Below, piece by piece: positions 42,120 to 51,559 of a stretch of DNA of 53,429 nt. Numbering within the stretch: the stretch's first letter is position 1; each line of letters starts with the position of its first letter. The position numbers were made by a program, and so were the translations under genes. Source of the DNA: an uncultured Prevotella sp. GTDB lineage: Bacteria > Bacteroidota > Bacteroidia > Bacteroidales > Bacteroidaceae. The stretch is taken from contig CADCEF010000026.1 of NCBI GenBank assembly GCA_902800365.1, positions 1 to 53,429 on the forward strand, written 5' to 3'. The notes beneath the pieces were generated by a model. The model was not told the DNA's origin. It worked only from the letters and a program-made list of their open reading frames with translations, and searched no databases.

Positions 42120-42221
42120 AAATATAAAATTTGAGGGCTAGCAATCGCTAGCCCTCAACCAACACAAAAACTAAACTAGACTTAACTAAAGCAATTCCGG
42201 GGTTTTCCCAAATCCCTGATT
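42120..42221 (-). ncRNA. Candidate small RNA in the pyrD-aroC gap
   Basis: The minus strand has a full promoter (TTTG 42256-42259, 20 bp, TATCTTTG 42228-42235). About 60 nt after the expected start comes a perfect 12-bp stem TTGAGGGCTAGC/GCTAGCCCTCAA (42131-42158), then a T-rich ATTTTATATTT. A second stem (GCAAT...ATTGC with GGG/CCC) lies near the 5' end. No ORF fits. The plus-strand side of the stem has no T tract, so it is a better terminator for this RNA than for pyrD. Confidence 0.5.
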
Positions 42222-42296
42222 GCGCTGCAAAGATACGAATAGTTTTCTAATCTACCAAATCTTTTTTGCAATTTTTTGCAACCGGGGTGCTTTTTT

Positions 42297-43382
42297 CTAT
42301 AAATTTCTGCTTTTTGCAGCAAAATATAGCAATAAATTGTCCAAAATGACCATTGCTGCCATTGCTTCTACTACAGGTACTGCACGAGGCAAAACACAAG
42401 GATCGTGGCGCCCACGAGCGGTGAATTTTGCTGGGTTTCCCTCTAAGTCAACCGTTTCTTGTTCAGTAAGAATAGTAGCCACGGGCTTAAATGCCACGCG
42501 GAAGTATATGTCTTGTCCGTTACTTATTCCACCTTGTATGCCGCCGCTATGGTTTGTGGCGGTTGTAATGCTGCCGTCGTCGTTGCGCATAAACACATCG
42601 TTAACCTGGCTGCCACGCATGTTGGCGCTATCGAATCCGTCGCCATACTCAAAGCCTTTAACAGCGTTTATTCCAAGCATGGCCGAACCCAATGCTGCGT
42701 GCAGCTTGTCGAACTCTGGTTCGCCCAGACCAGCGGGGCAACCCTTTATTACACAGGTGATTACGCCTCCGATAGTGTCGCCCTCGGCCTTTACCTTTGT
42801 AATCAGTTCTTCCATCTGTGCAGCTTTCTGGGCATCAGGACAGCGAACGGCATTTGTTTCGGTATTATCCAGATTATAGAGCTTGTAGTCTTTGTCGAGT
42901 GCAATGTCGCCCACCTGCGATGTGTATGCCTGAATACTGATGCCATACTGTCGCAGTACAAGCTTGGCCAAAGCTCCACCTACACAACGGCTGATTGTGA
43001 TTCGAGCTGAAGAACGGCCGCCTCCGCGATGGTCGCGAATGCCGTATTTCTGGTAGTAGGTGTAGTCGGCATGCGAAGGACGGAACACGCATCGCATGTT
43101 CTCGTAGTCCTGCGAGTGCTGGTTGGTGTTACGTACAATGAATCCGATAGGGCATCCAGTTGATTTTCCTTCGAATACACCACTCAGAATCTCGATTTTG
43201 TCGGCCTCCTGGCGCGATGTTGTAATCTTGCTCTGTCCAGGACGGCGTCGATTCAACTCCTGCTGTATGAAATCTACATCAATGTCGATTCCAGCAGGAA
43301 GACCGTCGACTACGCCTCCTACAGCCTCACCGTGACTCTCGCCAAACGTTGTAAGTCTGAAAATATTACCGAAACTATTCAT
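42297..43382 (-). CDS. aroC: Chorismate synthase
   Basis: A 361-residue FMN-dependent enzyme converting EPSP to chorismate. The start is ATG 43382 ([18 protein letters not shown]). Signatures: [47 protein letters not shown], and the C-terminal [19 protein letters not shown]. Complete. Confidence 0.96.
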   Translation of the reverse strand: MNSFGNIFRLTTFGESHGEAVGGVVDGLPAGIDIDVDFIQQELNRRRPGQSKITTSRQEADKIEILSGVFEGKSTGCPIGFIVRNTNQHSQDYENMRCVFRPSHADYTYYQKYGIRDHRGGGRSSARITISRCVGGALAKLVLRQYGISIQAYTSQVGDIALDKDYKLYNLDNTETNAVRCPDAQKAAQMEELITKVKAEGDTIGGVITCVIKGCPAGLGEPEFDKLHAALGSAMLGINAVKGFEYGDGFDSANMRGSQVNDVFMRNDDGSITTATNHSGGIQGGISNGQDIYFRVAFKPVATILTEQETVDLEGNPAKFTARGRHDPCVLPRAVPVVEAMAAMVILDNLLLYFAAKSRNL

Positions 43383-43398
43383 AACAATCAATTATGTC

Positions 43399-44028
43399 TT
43401 AGTGACAATGTCCGCAGCCGCAGCCTCCATCGTGGTGATGGTGATGCTCGTGATCGCCGCAATCGCAATCATGATCGCCGCAACCGCATCCGTCGTGATG
43501 ATCGCCACATCCGTGACAACCGCCGCTGCATCCGCCAGTCATGTGCTTGATAAGGTGTTTAATCTCCTCCTCAGTAGCTTCGCGGTTCTCAATAACGCGG
43601 CCCTTGAAGTTAAGAGTCTTGCCAGCGAGAGGGTGGTTGGTGTCAACAGTAACACCATCTTCCTCAATCTTGGTTACCTTAGCCATAAACTGGTGCTCTT
43701 CGTTATCCATCAGAGTGATAACAGCTCCTTCGAAAATATTCTCGTGGTCGAAGTGCCCGTTAACGGTGAACACCTCGCGGCCCACCTTGTGCACACCCTC
43801 AGCGATATACTCGCCAAAAGCCTCTGCAGGAGTAAGCTCGAAGTCGAAGTCGCTACCTTTCTCAAGTCCCTTCACCTTCTCTTCGAAAGCATCGAGTGCT
43901 ACGCTGAATCCTGTGATAAACTCAAATGGGCGCTCGTCGCCTGTCTGCTCCTCCAGCTCGCTCTTGCCATCCTTGAGGCTGTACAACTGGTAGACAACCG
44001 ACATAAATCTGTTCTTTGTTTCTTCCAT
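43399..44028 (-). CDS. slyD: SlyD-type FKBP peptidyl-prolyl isomerase with metal-binding tail
   Basis: A 209-residue protein. The FKBP domain with inserted chaperone flap includes YQLYSLKDG, ITGFSVALDAFEEKVKGLEKG, PAEAFGEY and TVDTNHPLAGKTLNF. The last 45 residues are a His/Cys/Gly-rich metal-binding tail (repeats of CGCGDH and HHHHH), as in nickel chaperone SlyD. It is separated from aroC by 16 bp and has its own promoter (TATCTTTG, complement of 44064-44071). Confidence 0.92.
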   Translation of the reverse strand: MEETKNRFMSVVYQLYSLKDGKSELEEQTGDERPFEFITGFSVALDAFEEKVKGLEKGSDFDFELTPAEAFGEYIAEGVHKVGREVFTVNGHFDHENIFEGAVITLMDNEEHQFMAKVTKIEEDGVTVDTNHPLAGKTLNFKGRVIENREATEEEIKHLIKHMTGGCSGGCHGCGDHHDGCGCGDHDCDCGDHEHHHHHDGGCGCGHCH

Positions 44029-44063
44029 ATACCTATTTATATATACTATTTAGTTTCAGCGTG

Positions 44064-44222
44064 CAAAGATACGCATTTTCCACCAAATACCCGCAAGTTT
44101 AATCGTAAAATATAAAAAAATCCTTATTTTGGCTTTTCGTTGATATGTATCAATAAAAGTGTTGTGTTCGCACACAATTTTCAAAAAACACTTGTTCAGT
44201 TCAAAAAATCACCGTACCTTTG
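44064..44222. promoter_or_regulatory. Divergent promoters slyD / 44329 gene
   Basis: Minus TATCTTTG at 44064-44071 (slyD) and plus TACCTTTG at 44215-44222, with a TTGTTCAG -33-like site about 20 bp before the latter. Confidence 0.65.
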
Positions 44223-44328
44223 CAACGTCAAAAAGAAACAAAAGAGTTTTTAAAGGATAACGAATTAAGTAAAAAAAAGTAGGTTGGCTGCAAAAAGCCG
44301 ACTGAGTAAAAAAAGAAAGGGTAAAAAG

Positions 44329-44691
44329 ATGAAAAAGATGATTATGACACTGGTAGCAATGCTGAGTATGACAACTGCATTTGCTGAGGACGAGAACACA
44401 AACGCTGTAAAGAACGTTGAGGCTTACAAGATGGACGTTAACATGGACAAACTTTCTGACGCTCTTCACCTCGATTGGAACCAGCGCAACGCTGTAGAGA
44501 ACATCCACCACGTGTTCAACACTGAGATTAACTACGCTGCTCAGTATGGTAAGAACGATCGCGACGCTATGGTTAAGCGTGCTATTGATACCGACGTAAA
44601 GCGTATGCGCTCAGTACTCACTAACGAGCAGATGCGTACTTACCTGCTGCTGCTCAACACCACACTTAACAACCGTGGTCTGAACAAGTAA
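44329..44691 (+). CDS. Small secreted protein of unknown function
   Basis: A 120-residue protein (MKKMIMTLVAMLSMTTAFA signal peptide). The mature part is helical, with DKLSDALHLDWNQRNAVENIHHVF and VKRMRSVLTNEQMRTYLLLL. It resembles the 22610 product in signal peptide and in the L-x-x-x-Q-x-x-x-V pattern, so the two may be distant paralogues. Expressed from its own promoter. Confidence 0.75.
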   Translation: MKKMIMTLVAMLSMTTAFAEDENTNAVKNVEAYKMDVNMDKLSDALHLDWNQRNAVENIHHVFNTEINYAAQYGKNDRDAMVKRAIDTDVKRMRSVLTNEQMRTYLLLLNTTLNNRGLNK

Positions 44692-44848
44692 ATTCATAGT
44701 TTTTTAGTTATTATTGGTCATTCTATTTTTAGAGGCATTCCTTCGGGGATGTCTCTATTTTTATGTTTTAAAATTTGCAAGAATCGAAAATTTTTATTTA
44801 CTTTGCACTCGAAAATATCATATAACCAATAAAATAACAAAAAGACGT

Positions 44849-45745
44849 ATGAAGAATATCAAGTTTTTTCTAATGTCGATGGTTGCAGCTCTGTTGGTTA
44901 GCTGTGGCACCACAAACACTGTGCCCATCACAGGTCGTAAGCAGAACCTAATGGTTAGCGATGGTGAGATTCTTACCCTCTCCACCCAACAGTATCAGGA
45001 GTTTATGAAAACTGCCAAGCTTTCTACCAATGCCACTAACACAGCTTTGGTAAAGCGTGTAGGAACCAATCTGGCAAATGCCGTTGTTAACTTCCTCAAC
45101 ACAAATGGTATGCAGAACGATGTACAGAATTATCAGTGGACATTTAATCTGGTTGCTGATAAACAGGCTAATGCCTGGTGTATGCCTGGCGGACTGATTG
45201 TGGTTTACGAGGGTATCCTGCCCATCACTCAGGACGAGGCTTCGCTGGCCATCGTGCTCGGACACGAGATTGCCCATGCTGTGGCTCGTCACTCTGCCGA
45301 GCAGATGAGTACAAAGATTAAGCAGCAGTATGGTGTTCAGGGTCTTGGTGCCTTAGCCACCATTCTGGGCGTAGGTAGCAATACCGTAGCATTAGGTCAG
45401 GCAGCAGCAAGCTATGGCTTGAACTTTGCCAACCTTAAATATTCGCGCGACAATGAGAACGAGGCCGACCACCTGGGACTTATCTTCGCCGCTATGGCAG
45501 GCTACGATCCAAACGTGGCTGTAAAGTTCTGGGAGCGTATGGCGGCAGCAAGTGGCAATAAGACCACAGCCGAGTTCCTGAGCGATCACCCATCTGATGC
45601 AACCCGTATCAAGAACATTCAGGGATGGTTGCCCGAGGCGCTGAAGTACTACAAGCCTGCCACCACAACCACCAAGAAGACAACAACAACCAAAAAGTCT
45701 ACCACCAAGAAGACCACCACAAAAAAGACATCAACTAAAAAGTAA
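44849..45745 (+). CDS. M48-family metalloprotease lipoprotein (LoiP/YggG-like)
   Basis: A 298-residue protein with lipobox LLVSC (Cys19). Zinc site HEIAH at 139-143, third ligand Glu in NENEADHLG, and the GGLIVVYEGIL edge strand. C-terminal (TTKK) repeats form a basic tail. The family degrades damaged outer-membrane proteins. ATG 44849 chosen because the signal peptide begins there. Confidence 0.9.
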   Translation: MKNIKFFLMSMVAALLVSCGTTNTVPITGRKQNLMVSDGEILTLSTQQYQEFMKTAKLSTNATNTALVKRVGTNLANAVVNFLNTNGMQNDVQNYQWTFNLVADKQANAWCMPGGLIVVYEGILPITQDEASLAIVLGHEIAHAVARHSAEQMSTKIKQQYGVQGLGALATILGVGSNTVALGQAAASYGLNFANLKYSRDNENEADHLGLIFAAMAGYDPNVAVKFWERMAAASGNKTTAEFLSDHPSDATRIKNIQGWLPEALKYYKPATTTTKKTTTTKKSTTKKTTTKKTSTKK

Positions 45746-45762
45746 ATAATTTAAAAGTAAGA

Positions 45763-47166
45763 ATGAACAAGAAATCAGTTTTAATCCTTTTTGCAGCCTG
45801 CGGTTTTACTGCTCAGGCGCAAACTCAGGGTGGGGGCATTTCGGCCCAGATGTTACAGGAGATTCAGAAAGAACAGAAGCAGTGTGGTAAGGAGCGAGTC
45901 ATCGCAAACGCTGTCTATGGCATGAGCATCGATGCGCTCGCAAAGAACTATCGCGTAGCAGCCAAGCCTATCGATACCCATTTCTCTGTCGAAACCCGCA
46001 AACAGTCTATCACCGACCAGAAATCGTCGGGGCGTTGCTGGATGTTCAGCGGTCTTAATGTGCTGCGTTCTAACTACATGAATCATGCCGACTCGGTAAG
46101 CATCGAGTTCTCGCAGGCCTACCTGTTCTTCTGGGATCAGCTGGAGAAAGCAAACCTCATGCTTCAGGGCGTTATCGATACTGCCAAGAAGCCTATTGAC
46201 GATCAGCGCGTGCAGTTCTTCTTCCATTCACCAATTGGCGATGGTGGAACATTCTGTGGTGTAGCCGATTTGGCTCCAAAATATGGTCTCGTACCTTCTG
46301 AGGTGATGCCCGAGACCTTCACTAGCGAGAATACATCAAAGGCTCGCAGCTTGGTATCTTCAAAGCTGCGCGAGTTTGGTTTGCAGCTTCGCGATATGGT
46401 AGCCCAGAAGAAGAGCAATGCCGATATCCAGAAGGCAAAGACTCAGATGCTCACTCAGATTTACCGTATGCTTAAGCTCACTCTGGGTGCTCCAGTAGAG
46501 AAGTTTACCTATGCCTTCCACGACAAGGCTAGTCGCCAGCTGGGCGAGGCAAAAGAGTACACGCCGCTGAGCTTCTATAAAGAGGTGGTTGGCGACGACA
46601 TCAACGGCACCTTCATCATGGTGATGAACGACCCACGCCGTGAGTACTATAAGACCTATGAGGTTGAGTACGACCGTCACACCTACGATGGTAGCAACTG
46701 GCGCTATCTTAACCTGCCTATGGAAGAAATCGAGCAGCTGGCTATCGCCTCACTCAAGGACGGTCGCAAGATGTACAGTTCTTACGATGTAGGTAAGCTT
46801 CTGGATCGCAAACGTGGCTATGCTTCGTTAGATAATTTCGACTACGGTTCGGTATTCGGTACCACCTTTGCTATGGATAAGGCTCAGCGCATCAGTACCT
46901 TTGACAGCGGTTCTACTCACGCTATGACTCTTACCGCTGTAGACCTTGATAAACAGGGTAAACCCATTAAGTGGAAGGTAGAGAACTCTTGGGGCGCTAC
47001 CAGCGGACAGCAGGGGTGCATCATCATGACAGCCGAGTGGTTCCGTGAGTATATGTTCCGTTTGGTTGTAAATAAAAAGTATGTATCTGAAAAGCTTCTC
47101 AAGGCATACAATACCAAGCCTGTTATGGTAATGCCTGAGGACCCATTGTTCTTGCCTGATGAGTAA
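45763..47166 (+). CDS. Secreted C1B cysteine aminopeptidase (PepC/bleomycin hydrolase family)
   Basis: A 467-residue protein with a signal peptide (SVLILFAACGFTAQAQ). Papain-type catalytic residues Cys92 (SSGRCWMFSG), His386 (GSTHAMTLT) and Asn408 (VENSWG). It removes N-terminal residues from peptides, here outside the cytoplasm. Its 3' end overlaps the SDR gene by 8 bp. Confidence 0.92.
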   Translation: MNKKSVLILFAACGFTAQAQTQGGGISAQMLQEIQKEQKQCGKERVIANAVYGMSIDALAKNYRVAAKPIDTHFSVETRKQSITDQKSSGRCWMFSGLNVLRSNYMNHADSVSIEFSQAYLFFWDQLEKANLMLQGVIDTAKKPIDDQRVQFFFHSPIGDGGTFCGVADLAPKYGLVPSEVMPETFTSENTSKARSLVSSKLREFGLQLRDMVAQKKSNADIQKAKTQMLTQIYRMLKLTLGAPVEKFTYAFHDKASRQLGEAKEYTPLSFYKEVVGDDINGTFIMVMNDPRREYYKTYEVEYDRHTYDGSNWRYLNLPMEEIEQLAIASLKDGRKMYSSYDVGKLLDRKRGYASLDNFDYGSVFGTTFAMDKAQRISTFDSGSTHAMTLTAVDLDKQGKPIKWKVENSWGATSGQQGCIIMTAEWFREYMFRLVVNKKYVSEKLLKAYNTKPVMVMPEDPLFLPDE

Positions 47167-47866
47167 AGCAATTGTAGTAGGAGCCTCGTCGGGCATAGGC
47201 CTTGAGGTGGCTCGCCTGCTTATCCAGCGTGGATGGACGGTAGGTGTTGCTGCTCGCCGAGTTGACCTATTAAATAGCATTGGCGCTGATGATGTCGAAC
47301 AGATCGACGTTACCAGCGCCGATGCTGCTAATAGGCTTATGGCTCTAGTAGAGCGTATGGGCGGTATGGATCTGTTTTTCTACGCCTCAGGCATAGGCAA
47401 GCAGAATCGCGAACTTGCAGAAGAAATCGAGCTTGCCACACTCCAGACTAATGGCGTAGGGTTTACCCGTATGGTGGGTGCTGCTTATCGCTATTTCGCC
47501 CAGCAGGGCAGGGGGCACATCGCCTGCATTACTTCAATCGCTGGCACAAAAGGTTTGGGCCCAGCTCCAGCCTATTCTGCAACAAAAGCTATGCAGAACG
47601 TCTATCTGCAGGCGTTAGAACAGCAAGCCAACGCTCGCGGTCTCGATATCAATTTTACTGATATTCGCCCGGGCTTTGTTGATACAGCCCTACTTGCAGG
47701 CACTTTCCATTATCCTATGATGCTAAAGCCTCAGGCTGTGGCTCGTGAGATAGTCTACGCCATAGAGCATCATAAGCACATCCGCGTCATCGACTGGAAA
47801 TATCGTATCCTGACAGCCTTATGGCGACGTATTCCCCGCTTCATTTGGAGGCGAATCAAACTATAA
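47159..47866 (+). CDS. Short-chain dehydrogenase/reductase
   Basis: A 235-residue SDR with cofactor motif VVGASSGIGLEVA, YASGIGK in place of NNAG, catalytic serine in ITSIAG and Tyr-Lys in AYSATKAMQ. The C-terminal basic end (RRIPRFIWRRIKL) may contact the membrane. Substrate unknown. Confidence 0.88.
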   Translation: MSKAIVVGASSGIGLEVARLLIQRGWTVGVAARRVDLLNSIGADDVEQIDVTSADAANRLMALVERMGGMDLFFYASGIGKQNRELAEEIELATLQTNGVGFTRMVGAAYRYFAQQGRGHIACITSIAGTKGLGPAPAYSATKAMQNVYLQALEQQANARGLDINFTDIRPGFVDTALLAGTFHYPMMLKPQAVAREIVYAIEHHKHIRVIDWKYRILTALWRRIPRFIWRRIKL

Positions 47867-47870
47867 TAAT

Positions 47871-48317
47871 ATGGAGAAAATTGAAAAATATAAGCTGCTC
47901 AACGAGCAGATAAAGAGTCTGACACAAGGCGAAACTGACGAGGTGGCTAAGATGGCCAATATCGCAGCAGTAATACATGAGGCAATGGGATTCTGGTGGA
48001 CAGGATTCTATCGCGTGAAGAACAACGAACTTATATTGGGACCATTCCAAGGTCCAGTAGCCTGTATGCACATAGGTTATGGCAAGGGTGTATGTGGCAC
48101 GGCTTGGAAGCAGAAAGAGACCATTGTGGTGCCCGATGTGGAGTTGTTCCCAGGGCATATTGCCTGCAGTAGCGAGTCGCGTTCGGAAATAGTGGTTCCA
48201 GTGTATAATGAGGCTGGCGAGATAACGGCTGTGCTGGATATCGACAGCAAGGAGTTGGCTACTTTTGATGATGTTGATAAAGAGTGGCTGGAGGAAATTG
48301 TGAAGGTGATGAAATAA
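47871..48317 (+). CDS. msrC: Free methionine-(R)-sulfoxide reductase (GAF domain)
   Basis: A 148-residue single GAF domain. Cys65, Cys75 and Cys99 keep the exact 10/24 spacing of the E. coli fRMsr cysteines (84, 94, 118), within GPVACMHIGYGKGVCG and GHIACSSESRSEIVVPV. It reduces free Met-R-O with thioredoxin. Confidence 0.92.
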   Translation: MEKIEKYKLLNEQIKSLTQGETDEVAKMANIAAVIHEAMGFWWTGFYRVKNNELILGPFQGPVACMHIGYGKGVCGTAWKQKETIVVPDVELFPGHIACSSESRSEIVVPVYNEAGEITAVLDIDSKELATFDDVDKEWLEEIVKVMK

Positions 48318-48342
48318 AAATCAATAAAAAGCAGAACAATTT

Positions 48343-48374
48343 TTTGGTTATTTCGGCGATTATGCTTAATTTTG
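48343..48374 (+). promoter_or_regulatory. Promoter of ilvC
   Basis: TTTG (48343-48346), 20 bp, TAATTTTG (48367-48374). Confidence 0.8.
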
Positions 48375-48379
48375 CACCC

Positions 48380-48532
48380 GATTTAAATAGTTAACGCCCA
48401 AGTCGCACTCTCTGAGCAGGGTGGGAGCGGACTAGAAAGAAGACGGTGGTGAGCACCAAGCGTCCGGCTCTCGGGTAGGGCTGGCATAGAACGCAGGGAT
48501 TATATTAACACATTAAAAATTTTATTGCTATT
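48380..48532 (+). promoter_or_regulatory. Structured ilvC 5' leader (candidate riboregulator)
   Basis: About 150 nt from the expected transcription start to the ATG, GC-rich against its surroundings. Possible stems: CACTCT/AGGGTG around 48407, GACG-GTGGTGAGCACC-CGTC around 48443-48466, and an enclosing GGAC/GTCC with GAGC/GCTC. No leader peptide rich in Ile, Leu or Val is seen. No known riboswitch recognised. Confidence 0.5.
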
Positions 48533-49582
48533 ATGGCACAAATGAATTTCGGTGGCGTTACAGAAACTGTTGTCACCAGCAAAGAGTTCTCACTTGAGAA
48601 AGCACGTGAAGTATTGAAGAATGAAACCATCGCTGTGATCGGTTATGGCGTACAGGGTCCAGGTCAGGCCTGCAACCTGCGTGATAACGGATTCAACGTG
48701 ATTGTTGGTCAGCGTCCAGGTAAGACCTACGACAAGGCAGTTGCCGACGGATGGGTTCCTGGCGAGACACTGTTCTCTATTGAGGAGGCCGCTGAGAAGG
48801 GTACTATCCTCTGCATGCTTCTGAGCGATGCTGGTCAGATTCAGCAGTGGCCCACCATCAAACAGTATCTGAAGCCTGGCAAGACTCTGTATTACAGCCA
48901 CGGTTTCGCTATCAACTGGAGTGATCGTACAGGTGTAATTCCTCCAAAGGATGTTGATGTGATTATGGTTGCACCTAAGGGTAGCGGTACCAGCCTTCGC
49001 ACTATGTTCTGCGAGGGACGCGGTCTGAACTGCTCGTATGCCGTTTACCAGGACGCTACTGGTAATGCTAAGGAGAAGACTCTGGCATTTGGTATCGGTA
49101 TCGGTGCAGGATATATGTTTGAAACCACCTTCGAGCGTGAGGCTACATCAGACCTTACTGGTGAGCGCGGCTCGCTGATGGGTGCCATTCAGGGACTGCT
49201 GCTGGCTCAGTACGAGGTACTGCGCGAGCACGGACACTCTCCCTCTGAAGCTTTCAACGAGACCGTAGAGGAGCTCACACAGAGCCTTGGTCCGTTGTTC
49301 GGTGCAAAAGGTATGGACTGGATGTATGCTAACTGTTCTACAACTGCACAGCGTGGTGCACTTGACTGGGCTCCACGATTCCACGATGCCATCAAGCCTG
49401 TTATGGAGTGGCTGTACTACAGCGTTCAGACAGGTAATGAGGCTCAGATTACCATCGACGCCAACTCTAAGCCTGACTACCGTGCAGGTCTCGAGAAAGA
49501 GCTAGAGGCTATGCGTAATCAGGAGATGTGGCGTGCTGGTGAGACTGTTCGCAAGTTGCGTCCAGAGAACCAAGACGTATAA
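48533..49582 (+). CDS. ilvC: Ketol-acid reductoisomerase
   Basis: A 349-residue class I enzyme of isoleucine/valine synthesis. NAD(P) motif IGYGVQGPGQACNLRDNG, VIVGQRPGKTYDKAV, MVAPKGSGTSLR and the metal-binding ESTDLTGERG-like segment EATSDLTGERGSLMG, then EELTQSLGPLFGAKG. Complete. Confidence 0.95.
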   Translation: MAQMNFGGVTETVVTSKEFSLEKAREVLKNETIAVIGYGVQGPGQACNLRDNGFNVIVGQRPGKTYDKAVADGWVPGETLFSIEEAAEKGTILCMLLSDAGQIQQWPTIKQYLKPGKTLYYSHGFAINWSDRTGVIPPKDVDVIMVAPKGSGTSLRTMFCEGRGLNCSYAVYQDATGNAKEKTLAFGIGIGAGYMFETTFEREATSDLTGERGSLMGAIQGLLLAQYEVLREHGHSPSEAFNETVEELTQSLGPLFGAKGMDWMYANCSTTAQRGALDWAPRFHDAIKPVMEWLYYSVQTGNEAQITIDANSKPDYRAGLEKELEAMRNQEMWRAGETVRKLRPENQDV

Positions 49583-49590
49583 CACATTAG

Positions 49591-49622
49591 TCACGGGGGT
49601 GCACACGCACCCCCGTGATTCA
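49591..49622 (+). terminator. Intrinsic terminator of ilvC
   Basis: TCACGGGGGTGC pairs with GCACCCCCGTGA, followed by TTCATTTT. Confidence 0.9.
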
Positions 49623-49636
49623 TTTTAAAATATGAT

Positions 49637-50101
49637 ATGGGAAAATTAGTAATTAATTCGTACGATGAATTCGCAGCACATCTGGGTGAGGAGCTTGGAG
49701 CTTCTGACTGGCTGCAAGTAGATCAGGATCGCATTAACATGTTTGCCGACGCAACACTCGACCACCAGTGGATACACGTGGATGTGGAGCGCGCTAAGAA
49801 GGAGAGCCAGTATCAGAGCACTATTGCTCACGGATATCTGACACTGTCGCTCCTGCCATACATGTGGGACCAGATTATTGAGGTAAACAACATCAAGATG
49901 CTGGTTAACTACGGTATGGACAAGATGCGTTTTGGTCAGCCTGTAATCACAGGCTCGAAAGTGCGACTGGTAACCAAGTTGCATAACATTCAGAACCTGC
50001 GTGGTATCTGTAAGGCAGAGATTGAATTCAGGATTGAAATCGAGGGACAGCGCAAACCAGCACTTGAGGGTATCGCTTCGTTCCTGTATTATTTTAATTA
50101 A
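49637..50101 (+). CDS. MaoC-like (R)-hydratase/dehydratase, hot-dog fold
   Basis: A 154-residue protein. Hydratase 2 motif FADATLDHQWIHVDVERAKKES with Asp/His pair, then STIAHGYLTLSLLPYM. It hydrates 2-enoyl thioesters. Substrate unknown; short gap (6 bp) to the PurF-like gene. Confidence 0.88.
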   Translation: MGKLVINSYDEFAAHLGEELGASDWLQVDQDRINMFADATLDHQWIHVDVERAKKESQYQSTIAHGYLTLSLLPYMWDQIIEVNNIKMLVNYGMDKMRFGQPVITGSKVRLVTKLHNIQNLRGICKAEIEFRIEIEGQRKPALEGIASFLYYFN

Positions 50102-50107
50102 ATAGGT

Positions 50108-51559
50108 ATGGGCGGATTTTTTGGAACAATTTCCACTAAGTGCTGTGTAAACGATCTATTCTACGGCACCGATTATAATTCGCATCTGGGTACTAAGCGT
50201 GCCGGACTGGTGACATATGATGAGGAAAAGGGTTTTAGTCGAAAAATTCATAATCTGGAGCGTGATTACTTCCGCTCTAAGTTTGAGGATGAGCTCGACT
50301 CGTTTGCTGGTCATCAGGGTATCGGAGTGATTAGCGATACCGACCCGCAGCCTATTCTGGTAAACTCGCATCTGGGCCGTTATGCAGTAGTGACTGTAGC
50401 CAAGATAAACAATATCGAGGAGATAGCTCAGGAGCTGCTTGAGCGCCGTATGCACTTCAGTGAGTACTCAGCCAACACCATAAACCAGACAGAACTTGTT
50501 GCGCTTCTGATTAATATGGGGCGTACATTTGTTGAAGGAATTAATCTGGTATACAAGAAGATAGAAGGTTCGTGCTCAATGCTGATACTTACTGAGAAGG
50601 GTATCATTGCTGCACGCGATTTCCTGGGCCGTACACCTATAGTAATCGGTCATAAGGAAGGTGCATATGCTGTGAGCAGCGAGACTACCAGTTTCCCAAA
50701 TCTGGATTATAAGCGAGTTCGCGACCTTGGACCAGGCGAGATAATTTTCCTGACAGCCGACAATATGGAGGTACTGCAGGAGCCTTGGAAAAGAGAGCAG
50801 ATATGCTCATTCCTATGGGTTTACTATGGATTCCCTGCATCAGACTATAACGGGATTAACGTTGAGAACGTTCGTGAGACCAATGGAAAGATGATGGGTG
50901 AGAAGGATGAGACCGATGTAGACTGCGTCTGCGGTGTACCTGATTCTGGAGTTGGTATGGCGCTGGGATATGCCGAAGGAAAGGGCGTGCCCTACAAGCG
51001 TGCTGTGCTGAAGTACACTCCAACATGGCCTCGTTCGTTTACTCCTGGCAATCAGGAGCGTCGTTCGCTGGTGGCTAAAATGAAGCTGATACCTAACCCT
51101 GCGCTGTTGAAAGATAAGCGTGTGGTGTTCTGCGATGACTCTATCGTACGTGGTACACAGCTTAAAGACAATGTAAAGACTTTCTTTGAGTACGGCGCCA
51201 AGGAGGTTCACTGCCGTATCTCATGCCCACCACTGGTATATGGATGTCCTTTCATAGGATTCACTTCGTCAAAAAGTGATATGGAGCTGATAACACGACG
51301 CATTATCAAGGACTTTGAGGGCGACGATAAGAAGAATCTTGAGAAGTATGCTCAGACTGATTCGCCCGAATACAAGCGTATGGTTGACGAGATAGCCAAG
51401 CGATTGGGACTGACAACGCTGAAGTTTGCCAAGCTTGAGGACCTGATTAAGAGCATTGGAATGGACAAGTGCCGTGTTTGTACACACTGCTTTGATGGCA
51501 GCAGCTACTGCCACGAACATGATAAAGAAGACGAGCGACAGTTAAAAATTAACTTCTAA
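50108..51559 (+). CDS. Amidophosphoribosyltransferase (PurF) homologue lacking the N-terminal nucleophile cysteine
   Basis: A 483-residue PurF-fold protein. It begins MGGFFGTIST where PurF has MCGIVG, so the glutaminase nucleophile Cys is Gly. The PRPP loop VVFCDDSIVRGTQ is intact at 339-351, and Fe-S-cluster-like cysteines remain (CRISCPPLVYGCPF and CRVCTHCF). It could use free ammonia or have another phosphoribosyl role. A second PurF would be expected elsewhere. Its 3' end overlaps the convergent recQ by 18 bp. Confidence 0.85.
   Translation: MGGFFGTISTKCCVNDLFYGTDYNSHLGTKRAGLVTYDEEKGFSRKIHNLERDYFRSKFEDELDSFAGHQGIGVISDTDPQPILVNSHLGRYAVVTVAKINNIEEIAQELLERRMHFSEYSANTINQTELVALLINMGRTFVEGINLVYKKIEGSCSMLILTEKGIIAARDFLGRTPIVIGHKEGAYAVSSETTSFPNLDYKRVRDLGPGEIIFLTADNMEVLQEPWKREQICSFLWVYYGFPASDYNGINVENVRETNGKMMGEKDETDVDCVCGVPDSGVGMALGYAEGKGVPYKRAVLKYTPTWPRSFTPGNQERRSLVAKMKLIPNPALLKDKRVVFCDDSIVRGTQLKDNVKTFFEYGAKEVHCRISCPPLVYGCPFIGFTSSKSDMELITRRIIKDFEGDDKKNLEKYAQTDSPEYKRMVDEIAKRLGLTTLKFAKLEDLIKSIGMDKCRVCTHCFDGSSYCHEHDKEDERQLKINF

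Noticed and set aside
48380-48532. tRNA or known riboswitch in the ilvC leader
   Set aside because: No cloverleaf and no match to the conserved cores of TPP, cobalamin, SAM, glycine or ZTP classes that I could recognise.
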